A stretch of DNA of 64,000 nucleotides from Rhodococcus sp. IEGM 1381. GTDB taxonomy: Bacteria; Actinomycetota; Actinomycetes; Mycobacteriales; Mycobacteriaceae. Location of the stretch: contig NZ_JASHKQ010000001.1 of NCBI RefSeq assembly GCF_030056795.1, forward strand, positions 930,001-994,000, given 5' to 3'. This document shows positions 9,619 through 18,664 of this stretch, piece after piece. Under the pieces are notes generated by a model. It was not told the origin of the DNA, made no database searches, and worked only from the letters and a program-made list of their open reading frames with translations. Numbering within the stretch: position 1 is the stretch's first letter; each line of letters opens with the position of its first letter. The translations under genes were made by a program, and so were the position numbers.

Positions 9619-11189
9619 GCGGCACGGGAGCACTGCTGCGGTTGTATCTGCGCCGCGATCGCCTGGTATTGCCGCTCTGGGTCGTTCTGCTCGGAGCGCT
9701 CCCGCTGCTGTACGCGGTCAGCTTCGAGGGGCTGTATCCGACGGCGGCAGACCGCCAAGCGTTCTATCTCGGCACCGTGGCAGTGCCGGCACAGGCGGCG
9801 CTCGTCGGCCCTATCTTCGGCAGCGACCTCGGTGCCCTGGTGTCGTGGCGCGCCGGACTGGTACTCACACTCGTGCCGTTGGCGGCGATCCTCACCGTCG
9901 TTCGGCACACCCGCGGTGAAGAGGATGCGGGGCGTACCGAGCTGATCGGGTCGACTGCAGTGGGCAGATACGCAGGGCTGACAGCGGCCGCGCTGCTGGC
10001 GGGCGGCGGCGTTGTGGCGACAGGAATGTTGTCGTTCGTCTCGCTGTGGGCATTCGGTCTGCCGGTGGCCGGGAGCCTCGCGTTCGGCGCGTCGATCGCC
10101 GTCGTCGGTGCGGTGTTCGTCGGCTGCGCGGCGCTGGCAGCACAGGTGGCGTCCGGGGCTCGCGCGGCTCGCGGCTACGCCCTCTGTGTTCTGGCCGCAG
10201 CGTTCGTCCTACGGGCGATCGGCGACATCGGCTCGGGAACCCCGTCGTGGTTCTCACCGATCGGGTGGTCGGCGCAGGTGCGGCCGTTCGCCGACGAGAG
10301 GTGGTGGCCGTTGCTGCTGTCGCTTGCGGCTGCAGCCGCGTTCTGCGCTGCAGCGTTCGCGGCCGCGAATCGACGCGATCTCGGCAGTGGTCTGCGGGCC
10401 GAGCGTCGTGGCCGGGTGGCCGCAGTGCCGTCACTGGCCGGGCCGGTCGCCCTCGCCTGGCGACTGTCCCGCGGAACCATCGTGGTCTGGACCGTCGGGC
10501 TCGCCTTGTTCGGTATCGCGATCGGATCTTCCACGGACGGAATCGGTGACCAACTCGGCAGCAGCACCGCAATCAGCGACGCACTGAACAAGTTCGGGGG
10601 CACCACACTCGAACAATCGTTCATCGCCGCAGTGCTGAGCATCGTCGGCATCATGGTGGCGGCCTATTCGGTATCGGCCCTGCTGCGGCTCCACGGTGAG
10701 GAAGAGGCAGGTCTGGCCGAGATCGTTCTTGCCACCAGCGTCTCGCGGATCCGATGGTCGGCAGGGCATCTACTCCTGGCCGTCCTCGGCCCGGCGTGGC
10801 TGCTGCTGGTCGTCGGCCTCACCATCGGGCTGACGTACGGGTCGGCAACGGGCGACGTCTCAGGCGAATTGCCGTCCGTCGTGGGCGGCGCACTGGCTCA
10901 GCTCCCTGCCGTGTGGGTGGTGGCGGCCATAGGCGTGGCTCTGTTCGGCGCTGTACCTCGGTTCGCGACAATCCTGTGGGCCGTCCTGGGCGGCTTCGTC
11001 GCGCTCGGCCAGATAGGTGCGGTTCTCGGGCTGCCGCAGTGGTTGCAGGACATCTCGCCGTTCACCCACCTGCCCAAGCTGCCTGGTGCAGAGTTTTCAG
11101 TGCTGCCATCGCTGTGGCTCGTCGCGATCGCTGCAGCAGCCGGCGGCGTCGGAACGATTGCGTTCAGGAGAAGGGACGTCCGCGGCTGA
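9615..11189 (+). CDS. ABC-2 type exporter permease, polyketide-exporter-like
   Basis: A 524-residue, very hydrophobic protein with about twelve predicted spans in two similar halves, matching the family described as putative exporters of polyketide antibiotics (TnrB3-like). Each half contains a charged segment with [11 protein letters not shown] (first) or [11 protein letters not shown] (second), an internal duplication typical of the family. It is the third gene of the TetR-ATPase-permease operon and should form the transmembrane path. The substrate cannot be read from the sequence. Confidence 0.85.
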   Translation: MSGTGALLRLYLRRDRLVLPLWVVLLGALPLLYAVSFEGLYPTAADRQAFYLGTVAVPAQAALVGPIFGSDLGALVSWRAGLVLTLVPLAAILTVVRHTRGEEDAGRTELIGSTAVGRYAGLTAAALLAGGGVVATGMLSFVSLWAFGLPVAGSLAFGASIAVVGAVFVGCAALAAQVASGARAARGYALCVLAAAFVLRAIGDIGSGTPSWFSPIGWSAQVRPFADERWWPLLLSLAAAAAFCAAAFAAANRRDLGSGLRAERRGRVAAVPSLAGPVALAWRLSRGTIVVWTVGLALFGIAIGSSTDGIGDQLGSSTAISDALNKFGGTTLEQSFIAAVLSIVGIMVAAYSVSALLRLHGEEEAGLAEIVLATSVSRIRWSAGHLLLAVLGPAWLLLVVGLTIGLTYGSATGDVSGELPSVVGGALAQLPAVWVVAAIGVALFGAVPRFATILWAVLGGFVALGQIGAVLGLPQWLQDISPFTHLPKLPGAEFSVLPSLWLVAIAAAAGGVGTIAFRRRDVRG

Positions 11190-11205
11190 GTCCATCAGCC
11201 ACGAC

Positions 11206-11697
11206 TCAGTTCGGTGTCGAGTCGTCGTACTGGTTCTCGACGTTCTGCTGGAATTCGTCGGCACATTGCTGTTGCGCTGCAGAATCGCTGCCTGCGTTGC
11301 TGATGCAGTCGGTGAAGTCTTGTCCACCGACTGCGTTGAACAGGCCGACGCCGACGACGACGAGAACGATCGACAATGCTGCGGCCACAAAACCGAGAAT
11401 GATCGCGATGAGTGACACGGTGCCATTGGTGGCGACGCGCTTTTTGTACCTGGACCGTCCGATGAAGCCGAGAACGATGGCGATCAGGCCGAGAAGAATT
11501 CCGCCGACAATGGTCCAGGAGAACAACACACCCAGAATCGCCAGGACCAGAGCGATCGTGCCGACGGTGTTCTTCGGGGCTACCGGCTGCTCTTGATATC
11601 CGCCCTGCTGGTACCCGCCCTGCTGGGGGTATTCGCCGGGTGACGGATAGTTTCCGGGTGGGGGATAGTCACCGGGCGGCGGGTTCTGATTCGACAC
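11206..11697 (-). CDS. DUF4190-like proline-rich membrane protein
   Basis: 163 residues. The first ~45 residues are rich in Pro, Gly, Tyr and Gln (repeats such as PPPGDYPPPG). Two long hydrophobic segments joined by a short basic loop (GRSRYKKR) follow, and then an acidic extracytoplasmic tail with two Cys. This layout is typical of actinobacterial DUF4190 proteins, whose function is unknown; the tail with paired Cys might form a disulfide outside. It is convergent with the permease gene (16 bp gap). Confidence 0.75.
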   Translation of the reverse strand: MSNQNPPPGDYPPPGNYPSPGEYPQQGGYQQGGYQEQPVAPKNTVGTIALVLAILGVLFSWTIVGGILLGLIAIVLGFIGRSRYKKRVATNGTVSLIAIILGFVAAALSIVLVVVGVGLFNAVGGQDFTDCISNAGSDSAAQQQCADEFQQNVENQYDDSTPN

Positions 11698-11808
11698 GTT
11701 GAGTACCTCCGAAATCGGCGATCATGAACGCTGGGAGTGTATGCGGGTGTCTGCCGTGCGCACAGGCGACGCGTGCCCCCGTGATCAACTTGTCATCGAA
11801 CGTACATG

Positions 11809-12573
11809 TCAGCCGCCGAGACGCGAGTGCATCTCCCAGATCAGGATCTCGGCTGGTTCGGTGGCAGTAATGCTTTGTCCACCAGTCGAACTCATACGGA
11901 CAGCATCGCCCTCGTACAGTTCACCGACGCCCTCCATCGAGACGGTGCCGCGGGCGACGAAAACGTGGACGAAAGGCGCGTCGGGCACCGTTACCGATCT
12001 CCCGGGCATCAACCTGGCCGCGTGCAGCGCTGCCGACTTCTGCGAGATCCCGATCGCGGCCTCACCGCGGTGCTTGTCCATACCCGACGCCACCGTGACC
12101 AGCCCGCCGCGCAGCAACTCGTCGCCGATTTCGAGTTGCTCGTATCCGGGTGTGGTGCCGGGACTGTCCGGCAGCACCCACATCTGCACGAAGCGAACGG
12201 GTTCGGTGTGCCGGTTGCCGTCGATGCTCCAGGAGTCGTTCTTCTCCGAGTGCATGATGCCTTTGCCCGCGCTCATCCGTTGCGCGAGCCCGGGATAGAT
12301 GATTCCGGAATGACCGATGGAGTCCTGATGCACCAGCGAACCCTGCACCACCCAGGTGACTATTTCCATGTCGCGATGCGGGTGTGTCTCGAAACCCTGA
12401 CCGGCAGTGACGATGTCGTCGTTGTTGACCAGTAGTAGTCCGTGATGGGTGTTGTCCGGGTCGTAGTGCTGGCCGAAGGAGAACGAATGTTTCGAGTCCA
12501 GCCAGGACACACGGGTTTTCAGTCGATCACCTGCGCGGTGCACATCGATGTGAGCGGTCAGTGGGGCGGACAT
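11809..12573 (-). CDS. Pirin family protein
   Basis: A 254-residue bicupin. The N-terminal cupin keeps the metal ligands His64 and His66 (THPHRDMEIV), His108 and Glu110 (MHSEKND), which bind Fe(II) in characterised pirins. Some pirins oxidise quercetin or act as redox cofactors; the role here is open. The gene stands alone: 111 bp separate it from the DUF4190 gene, and a 156-bp divergent gap, with no clear operator, separates it from the maltokinase. Confidence 0.9.
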   Translation of the reverse strand: MSAPLTAHIDVHRAGDRLKTRVSWLDSKHSFSFGQHYDPDNTHHGLLLVNNDDIVTAGQGFETHPHRDMEIVTWVVQGSLVHQDSIGHSGIIYPGLAQRMSAGKGIMHSEKNDSWSIDGNRHTEPVRFVQMWVLPDSPGTTPGYEQLEIGDELLRGGLVTVASGMDKHRGEAAIGISQKSAALHAARLMPGRSVTVPDAPFVHVFVARGTVSMEGVGELYEGDAVRMSSTGGQSITATEPAEILIWEMHSRLGG

Positions 12574-12729
12574 GTGACCACTCTACGAGCATGTCGGTGT
12601 GCCGGCGTACGACCTGCATAACGTTCGGGTGTCTTTGCCGTCGGTGTGTGAGCGTCGCCGGGAGTGGGTAGGTTTCGCTTCGTACGGTCACAGCTCCGCA
12701 CACTCCAAAGAAGGCGGCGAGACATTTTC

Positions 12730-14115
12730 ATGGTCGGTTCCAGCTCGAGTGCTTCACGCACGGTCGAACCTCAGCTCGCGGAGGCTTTGGCGACGTGGCT
12801 ACCGGCGCAACGGTGGTTCGGTGCCAAGGGATCGACCGTGGATTCGGTGCAGATCATCGAACGCGAAGTTCTCCACGACGAACCACATTTCGCGGCCGAG
12901 CACCTGCTGGTGGAGGTGCAGCTGACACAGGACGGCGCGGTGGTGACCCAGACCTACCAGGTGCCGCTGGGCTTCCGCACCGAGCTGACCGACGAGCTCC
13001 GGCCGTGGGTGCTTCCGGTTGCGGGTGAGATTGCCGTGTTCGACGGGTTACGGGACCCCGAGATCATCGGCCTGTACGGCGACGCCTTCGCTTCCGGAAA
13101 TTCCACGGGCAGCATCGAATTCAAGATCGTCGATGGTTCGAGTGTGCCGAGCGGTCTGCCCGGTCGGGTTCTGGGAGCCGAGCAGTCCAACACCTCGGTG
13201 ATTCTCGGTGATCTGCTGTTGCTCAAATTGTTTCGACAGGTTCCACCGGGCGTGAGCCCCGATGTGGAACTGCATCGCGCCCTGGCGGAGGCAGGCAGTG
13301 CCAACGTCGCACCGCTGCGGGGCTGGCTGGAAGCGGTCGTCGGCGGCGAGCCGACCACTCTGGGCATGATTCAGGACTTCGCTGCGAACTCCACCGAAGG
13401 CTGGACCGCAGCGCTGGCAAGTGTTCGCGAGGCGTTCGATTCCCCCGATACGCCGATCGAAGAACTGCCCGGCGATTTCGCGGGGGACGCGCATCGAATC
13501 GGAGCTGCCGTCGCGCACGTGCATTACGACCTGGCCTCGGTGCTGGGCACCGTCGAACGCTCGGTGGAGTCGACCGCCGTCGAGGAGATCCTCGCCCGCA
13601 TCTCGGGCGTTGCGCGGGTCGTGCCGGAGATCGCTCGATTCATTCCGGCGGCGACTGCCCTGATCTCGCGGGCGGAGGCGTCGAACAGCACCACCGTGCA
13701 GCGCATCCACGGCGATCTGCATCTGGGGCAGGTGTTGGGGACTCCCGAGCGGTGGCTGCTCATCGACTTCGAGGGTGAGCCCGCCAAGACCTTGGCCGAG
13801 CGTAAGCAGATGGACAGCCCCTTGCGTGACGTCGCCGGAATGCTGCGCTCGTTCGACTATGCCGCCAACCATCTGCTGGTCGATCAGCCCGAGGACCCCT
13901 CGATGCGGGAGCGCGCGGACCAGTGGGCCGCGCGCAGCATCGCCTCGTTCTTCGATGGATACGCCTCGGTGGCCGGGCACGATCCGCGGGACGAGGCCGA
14001 TCTGTTGCGCGCATACGAACTCGACAAGGCCGTCTACGAGGTTCTGTACGAGGCGCGCAACCGGCCGACCTGGTTGTCGTTGCCGATGCGTGCTGTGGAG
14101 CGCTTGGTGAGCTGA
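12730..14115 (+). CDS. mak: Maltokinase
   Basis: 461 residues. The N-terminal cap contains LPAQRWFGAKG (about 24-34), a mark of maltokinases and TreS-Pep2 fusions. The kinase core has the aminoglycoside-phosphotransferase-like loop RIHGDLHLGQ (HGD at 327-329) and the Mg-binding segment IDFEGEP (345-351). It phosphorylates maltose to maltose-1-phosphate for GlgE-dependent alpha-glucan synthesis. The ATG at 12730 follows an AAGAAGGCGGCGAG ribosome-binding region and is preferred to a codon 66 bp upstream. treS, usually adjacent, is not in the window. Confidence 0.88.
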   Translation: MVGSSSSASRTVEPQLAEALATWLPAQRWFGAKGSTVDSVQIIEREVLHDEPHFAAEHLLVEVQLTQDGAVVTQTYQVPLGFRTELTDELRPWVLPVAGEIAVFDGLRDPEIIGLYGDAFASGNSTGSIEFKIVDGSSVPSGLPGRVLGAEQSNTSVILGDLLLLKLFRQVPPGVSPDVELHRALAEAGSANVAPLRGWLEAVVGGEPTTLGMIQDFAANSTEGWTAALASVREAFDSPDTPIEELPGDFAGDAHRIGAAVAHVHYDLASVLGTVERSVESTAVEEILARISGVARVVPEIARFIPAATALISRAEASNSTTVQRIHGDLHLGQVLGTPERWLLIDFEGEPAKTLAERKQMDSPLRDVAGMLRSFDYAANHLLVDQPEDPSMRERADQWAARSIASFFDGYASVAGHDPRDEADLLRAYELDKAVYEVLYEARNRPTWLSLPMRAVERLVS

Positions 14116-14189
14116 TCGGTGAGCTGGGGGTGCACGTCGACGAGCCTGTCTACGGCAAGTACCGTATTTCCTGACACGGGAGGCAGGAC

Positions 14190-14357
14190 ATGAACGGTAT
14201 CTTGGCAATTTTCGGCATCGCGGTGGTCGTCATCACCATCCTCGTTGTGGTGGTCCTCGTTGCGGTGTTGTTCGTCGCGTCGATCAAGCCCAACAGTCTC
14301 AATATCGACCTGGACCGCAAGAAGCGCGCTCGGGAAGAAAGTTCCTCCAAAGCCTGA
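14190..14357 (+). CDS. Small single-span membrane protein, 55 residues
   Basis: A short frame with an excellent ribosome-binding site (GGGAGGCAGG, 5' of ATG). Residues 3-31 are almost entirely Ile/Val/Leu/Ala, one transmembrane helix, followed by a basic/polar tail (NIDLDRKKRAREES). The profile is N-out or N-in single-span with a cytoplasmic basic tail by the positive-inside rule. No family is recognised. It follows mak by 74 bp on the same strand. Confidence 0.6.
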   Translation: MNGILAIFGIAVVVITILVVVVLVAVLFVASIKPNSLNIDLDRKKRAREESSSKA

Positions 14358-14452
14358 GATGTCCGTCACGTCCGGGACCGATTCGGTCGTGCTCGGAGTT
14401 GTATCGAATCGAAGCGCCGACTGACGCTTCCGGTTCTACAACTGGAGATCTC

Positions 14453-14950
14453 GTGAGCACTTCGCTGAAAGCCTCGGCCACGGCCGGGCCGTCGGGCTGT
14501 TCGCCCCGGATGAAGTCGAGGATGCTCGGAGAGTCGGTTCTCGCTCAGTTCACTCGGTTCGTTGTCGTCGGGGTATCGAGCAACGGTGTGTACGCCCTGT
14601 TGTTCGTTGCCCTCGCATCCCTTGGATCGTTCACCGCAAATCTTGCAGGCGTCGGTGCCAGTACCGTCCTGGCCAACGAACTGCACCGCCGTCACACCTT
14701 TCATGCGACCGGCAGGGTCGGCTGGTTTCAGGCACAGTGGGAAGCCGGCGGGCTCGCTCTGATCGGTCTCGGTCTGAGTACCGCCTCACTGGCCGCGATG
14801 CACGTTCTCTTTCCGGGCGCACCGGCCTATGCCCAGGTTGTGGTGGTGATCGCTGTCAGCGGTCTTTTCGGTGCCGCCCGATTCCTCGCGCTTCGCGGTT
14901 GGGTCTTCCGCACACCGAACTTCTCGGGTATCGAACCTGCCCGACAATGA
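14453..14950 (+). CDS. GtrA family membrane protein
   Basis: 165 residues with four hydrophobic segments; the first begins with the family-like QFTRFVVVGVSSNGVYALLF, and later NELHRRHTF is the typical cytoplasmic loop. GtrA proteins are proposed flippases for polyprenyl-linked sugars used in cell-wall glycosylation. The GTG at 14453 has GGAG six bases upstream and is preferred over a TTG at 14399. No glycosyltransferase is next to it, so a pathway cannot be named. Confidence 0.8.
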   Translation: MSTSLKASATAGPSGCSPRMKSRMLGESVLAQFTRFVVVGVSSNGVYALLFVALASLGSFTANLAGVGASTVLANELHRRHTFHATGRVGWFQAQWEAGGLALIGLGLSTASLAAMHVLFPGAPAYAQVVVVIAVSGLFGAARFLALRGWVFRTPNFSGIEPARQ

Positions 14951-15078
14951 CCTGTGACGTCGCACCACGCGGTGTCGGCGTCGGTTGCTACGTCTAACAG
15001 ATTCTCGGCGAGGCTCCACACCCGTCGGATTCTTGGCTCTAGGCTCGTGAGCTGACGTCGATGCGAGGAGACATGCCA

Positions 15079-16035
15079 ATGGCGAGGGATCTGACACAGC
15101 TCGAGCTTCTGCAGGAGCTGGTACCCACTGCCGAAGACAACGTGAACCGTCACATCACGATGGCACGCGAATGGCATCCCCACGACTACGTGCCGTGGGA
15201 CGAAGGCCGCAACTTCGCCGCCCTCGGTGGCCAGGACTACGACCCGGAGCAGTCCAAGCTCTCCGACGTCGCCCAAGCCGCGATGATCACCAACCTGCTC
15301 ACCGAGGACAACCTGCCCTCCTACCACCGTGAGATCGCCGAGAACTTCTCCCGCGACGGCGCCTGGGGCACCTGGGTGGGCCGGTGGACCGCCGAAGAGA
15401 ACCGCCACGGCATCGTCATGCGCGACTACCTCGTCGTCACCCGCGGCGTCGACCCCGTCGCCCTCGAAGAAGCCCGCATGATCCACATGACCAACGGCTA
15501 CGCCTCCCCCGCCGGAACACAGGTCGGACTACTGCACTCGGTCGCGTACGTCACCTTCCAGGAACTCGCCACCCGCGTCTCGCACCGCAACACCGGCAAG
15601 GTCTGCGACGACCCGATCGCCGACCGGATGCTCCAGCGCATCGCCGCCGACGAGAACCTGCACATGATCTTCTACCGCAACATCACCGGCGCAGCGATGG
15701 ACATCTCCCCCGACCAGACGCTGCAGGCCGTCTCGGACATCGTGATGAACTTCGTCATGCCCGGTGCCGGGATGCCGAACTTCCGCCGCAACGGTGTGCT
15801 CATGGCCAAGCACGGTATCTACGATCTGCGTCAGCACCTCGAAGACGTCGTCTGGCCGGTGCTGCGCAAGTGGAACGTCTTCGAGCGCAACGACTTCACC
15901 GCCCGCGGAGAGAACAAGCGCGAAGAACTCGCCGCGTTCCTCGAAGACCTCGAACGCCAAGCCACCAAGTTCGAGGAAATGCGAGACCGCTCCCTCGCCC
16001 GCGAACGCGCCAAGGCCGAAGCACGCGCGTCGTAA
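15079..16035 (+). CDS. Acyl-[acyl-carrier-protein] desaturase, DesA type
   Basis: 318 residues. Two di-iron ligand motifs are present: EENRHG (EExxH at 106-110) and DENLH (191-195), with further carboxylate/His ligands E76 and E162. Soluble desaturases of this family introduce a double bond into ACP-bound acyl chains; mycobacterial DesA1/DesA2 serve mycolic-acid synthesis. The ATG at 15079 is 8 bases after AGGAG, better placed than the ATGs at 15061 and 15073. Single gene; 128 bp of upstream sequence shows no clear operator. Confidence 0.92.
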   Translation: MARDLTQLELLQELVPTAEDNVNRHITMAREWHPHDYVPWDEGRNFAALGGQDYDPEQSKLSDVAQAAMITNLLTEDNLPSYHREIAENFSRDGAWGTWVGRWTAEENRHGIVMRDYLVVTRGVDPVALEEARMIHMTNGYASPAGTQVGLLHSVAYVTFQELATRVSHRNTGKVCDDPIADRMLQRIAADENLHMIFYRNITGAAMDISPDQTLQAVSDIVMNFVMPGAGMPNFRRNGVLMAKHGIYDLRQHLEDVVWPVLRKWNVFERNDFTARGENKREELAAFLEDLERQATKFEEMRDRSLARERAKAEARAS

Positions 16036-16044
16036 GTTTCCCAG

Positions 16045-16084
16045 GTGAACGGAACTTCGTAGTCCGCTACGAAGTTCCGTTCAC
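16045..16084 (+). repeat. Palindromic repeat, type A, copy 2 (core only)
   Basis: GTGA, two bases, GGAACTTCGTAG, four bases, CTACGAAGTTCC, two bases, TCAC: arms identical to copy 1 at 401-440, also followed by ATAGG. The accompanying GCGGC hairpin is missing. It begins 9 bp after the desaturase stop and ends 12 bp before the next gene, so it separates two co-directional genes. Confidence 0.85.
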
Positions 16085-16096
16085 ATAGGGTGTGGT

Positions 16097-16801
16097 GTGA
16101 ACGAATTCTGGGACCGCATCTCCGCGGTGAGTCCTGATCCGCCGGTGTGGATCGTCCAAGTTGCGGCTCTTGTTGCACTCGTCATCGTCGTGTTGCCGCA
16201 GACGTGGCGGATCGCGCGCAACGTGGTCACCATTGCGCACGAGGGCGCGCACCTGTTCGTCGCGCTGATCACCGGCCGGCAGCTGATGGGGTTGCGCCTG
16301 CATTCCGATACCTCCGGCGTCGCGATCTCGAAGGGCAAGCCCACCGGTGTCGGCGTCATCGCCATGACTTTTGCTGGCTATGTCGGGCCGTCGCTACTCG
16401 GCCTCGGTGCCGCCTTGGTGCTCGGGACCCAACATGCGGTGGCGGTACTGTGGATCGGCGTGATCTCGATTGCGTTGATGCTGTTGATGATTCGCAACAT
16501 CTACGGCTTGCTGTCACTCGTCGTCGTCGGCGCTGCTCTGTTCGTCGTGTCCTGGTGGGGTACGGGTGAACAGCAGGTCGCGGCGGCGTATTTCATCACG
16601 TTCTTCCTGCTGATCGCCGGTCCGCGGCCCGTTCTCGAACTCCAGAAATCCCGCAGTGCCGGACGGGCGCGGGACTCGGATGCCGATCAGCTCGCCCGAC
16701 TGACCTTTCTGCCCGGCATCGTCTGGGTCGGGCTGTTCCTGCTCGTCACCGTCGGCTCACTTGCATTGGGCGCGTGGCGCATTCTCGTTCCGGTGCAGTG
16801 A
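16097..16801 (+). CDS. M50-like membrane zinc metallopeptidase
   Basis: 234 residues with about five hydrophobic segments. HEGAH at residues 48-52 in a hydrophobic context is the HExxH zinc motif of site-2-protease-like M50 peptidases, and FAGYVGPSLLGL resembles the conserved G-rich segment that follows. Actinobacterial members are often annotated only as M50 family. No PDZ domain and no obvious third-ligand LDG motif is seen, so proteolytic activity is probable but unproven. GTG start at 16097; ribosome-binding site weak. Confidence 0.75.
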   Translation: MNEFWDRISAVSPDPPVWIVQVAALVALVIVVLPQTWRIARNVVTIAHEGAHLFVALITGRQLMGLRLHSDTSGVAISKGKPTGVGVIAMTFAGYVGPSLLGLGAALVLGTQHAVAVLWIGVISIALMLLMIRNIYGLLSLVVVGAALFVVSWWGTGEQQVAAAYFITFFLLIAGPRPVLELQKSRSAGRARDSDADQLARLTFLPGIVWVGLFLLVTVGSLALGAWRILVPVQ

Positions 16802-16808
16802 CGGTAGG

Positions 16809-17291
16809 TCAGCTGTCGGTCTGCTGATTCGTCGTCAACGACCCCACCAGTCGCGCTATGCGATCTGCGCGGGTCCGAGGTCTTGCAGCGTTGTCGATCG
16901 GCATCAACAACTGACGCCGTTCGCTCGCACGCGTTCGCTCCCATGCGGCCGTGCAGTGTGCGTCTTCCATCGCTCGAGCCAGGTCCTCGGGGACCGGCAC
17001 CAGATCGGGGTCGGCCGGCGCGAATTCGCACGACACCAGATCACCGGCAGCCACGCCCAGTCGGCGCTGTAGCTCCGCGCCGATGTAGACGAAGGATCCG
17101 GTCATCACATCCGGATCTGCTTTGTTGAGACCGAGGTTGACACTCGACCCGTCGATCCACCCGTAGATCCGGCGAGTCGGCCACCGCTCCGCTGCTTCGG
17201 CCAAGTCTGCTGGGATGCAGATGATCGTGTAAGTGTTCCTGCCCCAGGTCAAGGGTTCGAGAACACCGTCGAACCGTATGTGATCACTCAC
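16809..17291 (-). CDS. DUF1905/YdeI-type domain protein
   Basis: 160 residues. The N-terminal ~95 residues (FDGVLEPLTWGRNTYTII onward) match the DUF1905 beta-barrel-like domain, and the C-terminus (ERRQLLMPIDNAARPRTRADRI) is the OmdA/YdeI tail. The GTG at 17291 has a GAGG site five bases upstream. It is divergent from a second YdeI-type gene at 17409. The biochemical function of this family is not established. Confidence 0.75.
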   Translation of the reverse strand: MSDHIRFDGVLEPLTWGRNTYTIICIPADLAEAAERWPTRRIYGWIDGSSVNLGLNKADPDVMTGSFVYIGAELQRRLGVAAGDLVSCEFAPADPDLVPVPEDLARAMEDAHCTAAWERTRASERRQLLMPIDNAARPRTRADRIARLVGSLTTNQQTDS

Positions 17292-17358
17292 GGATGCCTC
17301 GCATCGTCGACACGCCATCGATGGGAATTCCGCCCACAGTCGCAGCATAATCGAGTGA

Positions 17359-17371
17359 CGTCTCCGAGACG
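17359..17371. promoter_or_regulatory. Short palindrome between divergent YdeI-type genes
   Basis: CGTCTC-C-GAGACG, a perfect 6-1-6 palindrome, lies 38 bp before the + strand gene and 68 bp from the - strand gene. Short palindromes arise by chance in GC-rich DNA, so an operator role is only possible. Confidence 0.2.
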
Positions 17372-17408
17372 GGGACGGATTTCGGAGCCGACGAACGAAG
17401 GGGTGCGC

Positions 17409-18026
17409 ATGACCGTCATGGACGACGCACCGAGAGTGCATGCCGAGACTCGTGCGCAGTGGCGGACTTGGCTGGCCGCCCATCACGGAACTGCGGAATC
17501 CGCGTGGCTGGTGTCGTGGAAGAAGGCCACTGGGAAACCGGCGATCAGCTACGACGACGCCGTCTTGGAAGCACTCGCGGTGGGGTGGGTCGACAGTCGA
17601 CCCCGCAAGCTGGACGACGAGCGAACCATGTTGTATTTCTCGCCCCGGAAACCCGCGAGTGCGTGGTCCCGTCCGAACAAGATTCGCATCGAGACCCTTC
17701 GCGAAGCAGGCCTGATGTTTCCGGCGGGGGAGCGAGCCGTCGAGGCTGCCGTGGCCAACGGAGCATGGACCGTACTCGACGAGGTCGAGGATCTGATCGT
17801 TCCCGAGGATCTCTCGGCCGCTTTCGCCGAATACGCAGGCTCGGAAAGCAATTGGACCAAGTTTCCGCCGTCCGCGCGTCGAGGGATTCTGGAGTGGATC
17901 GTCACCGCGAAACGGGCCGAGACCCGAGCCGCGAGAGTGCAGGAGACCGCTCGGCTCGCTTCGATCGGCGAGCGGGCGGCTCGATGGCAACCGAAGCGCG
18001 TCATGGACGACGACAACGGCCGATGA
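17409..18026 (+). CDS. YdeI/OmpD-associated family protein
   Basis: 205 residues. SAWLVSWKKATGKPAISYDDAVLEALAVGWVDSR is split here only for recognition: the parts ISYDDAVLEAL and GWVDSRPRKLD are hallmark segments of YdeI/COG4430 proteins, and the C-terminal PPSARRGILEWI belongs to the OmdA tail. Homologues are annotated as bacteriocin-protection proteins, without a known mechanism. The ATG at 17409 follows GAAGGGG. It ends 3 bp before the convergent TetR gene. Confidence 0.8.
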   Translation: MTVMDDAPRVHAETRAQWRTWLAAHHGTAESAWLVSWKKATGKPAISYDDAVLEALAVGWVDSRPRKLDDERTMLYFSPRKPASAWSRPNKIRIETLREAGLMFPAGERAVEAAVANGAWTVLDEVEDLIVPEDLSAAFAEYAGSESNWTKFPPSARRGILEWIVTAKRAETRAARVQETARLASIGERAARWQPKRVMDDDNGR

Positions 18027-18029
18027 CCG

Positions 18030-18608
18030 TCACGGTCGAAGCGACCCTCGAAAGAGTATGTCCAGCAGTTGGTGTCGCGCCTCCATCGGGGACATCAATT
18101 TTTTCAGAACGTGAGGCGTCATCGAAGTGATCCCCGCGATGACGAGGCCCGCCAGTAAGTCGACATCCACATCGGCCCGCAGCCGTCCCTGTCCGTGCAG
18201 AATCTGCAGCAGGCTGCGCACATCTGTGCGGAAGCGCTCGACATGTTCGGTGACCGACTGTGGCGGTGATCTCAGCGCGGCAGCCGTGAGCAGTGCCCTC
18301 GTCGGAGATTCGACGAAATAGGTCAGTTGCAGGTCGATGTAGTTCTCCAACAATGCGATCGGGTCAGATCCGGCATCCGCGTCGAGCACGCCCTGAAGCC
18401 GTGAATCGACCTTCGCTACCTCCTGCACGACCCAGGCGTCGAGTATGCGAGACACGTTGGGGAAGTAGCTGTACAGCGTCGGTCTCGAGACCTTCGCGCG
18501 GACAGCGACGGCCGACATGGTGACGCGACCGGTGCCCTGATGGTCGGCCAATTCGATCGCGGCAGAGATGATCCGTTCGCGCGCGGACACCTCGCTGTCT
18601 TTCGCCAC
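18030..18608 (-). CDS. TetR family regulator, divergent from heliorhodopsin
   Basis: 192 residues. The HTH (about residues 30-55, VAVRAKVSRPTLYSYFPNVS) is followed by an alpha-helical ligand domain with no recognisable ligand signature. The GTG at 18608 is chosen because a GGAGGG site lies five bases upstream; a longer frame upstream would read through the operator. It shares a 56-bp intergenic region with the heliorhodopsin gene, and that region contains a perfect 27-bp palindrome, so it most likely represses both itself and the rhodopsin gene. Confidence 0.88.
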   Translation of the reverse strand: MAKDSEVSARERIISAAIELADHQGTGRVTMSAVAVRAKVSRPTLYSYFPNVSRILDAWVVQEVAKVDSRLQGVLDADAGSDPIALLENYIDLQLTYFVESPTRALLTAAALRSPPQSVTEHVERFRTDVRSLLQILHGQGRLRADVDVDLLAGLVIAGITSMTPHVLKKLMSPMEARHQLLDILFRGSLRP

Positions 18609-18633
18609 AGACGCCCTCCGCCCGCTCCTTGTC

Positions 18634-18660
18634 ACTAGCCTTACAACCTGTAAGGCTAGT
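18634..18660. promoter_or_regulatory. TetR operator of the heliorhodopsin divergon
   Basis: A perfect palindrome with 12-bp arms ACTAGCCTTACA and TGTAAGGCTAGT around a 3-bp spacer. It starts 25 bp from the tetR start codon and ends four bases before the heliorhodopsin ATG. This placement covers any promoter or leader of the rhodopsin gene. A chance palindrome of this length is very unlikely. Confidence 0.8.
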
Positions 18661-18664
18661 GGGT

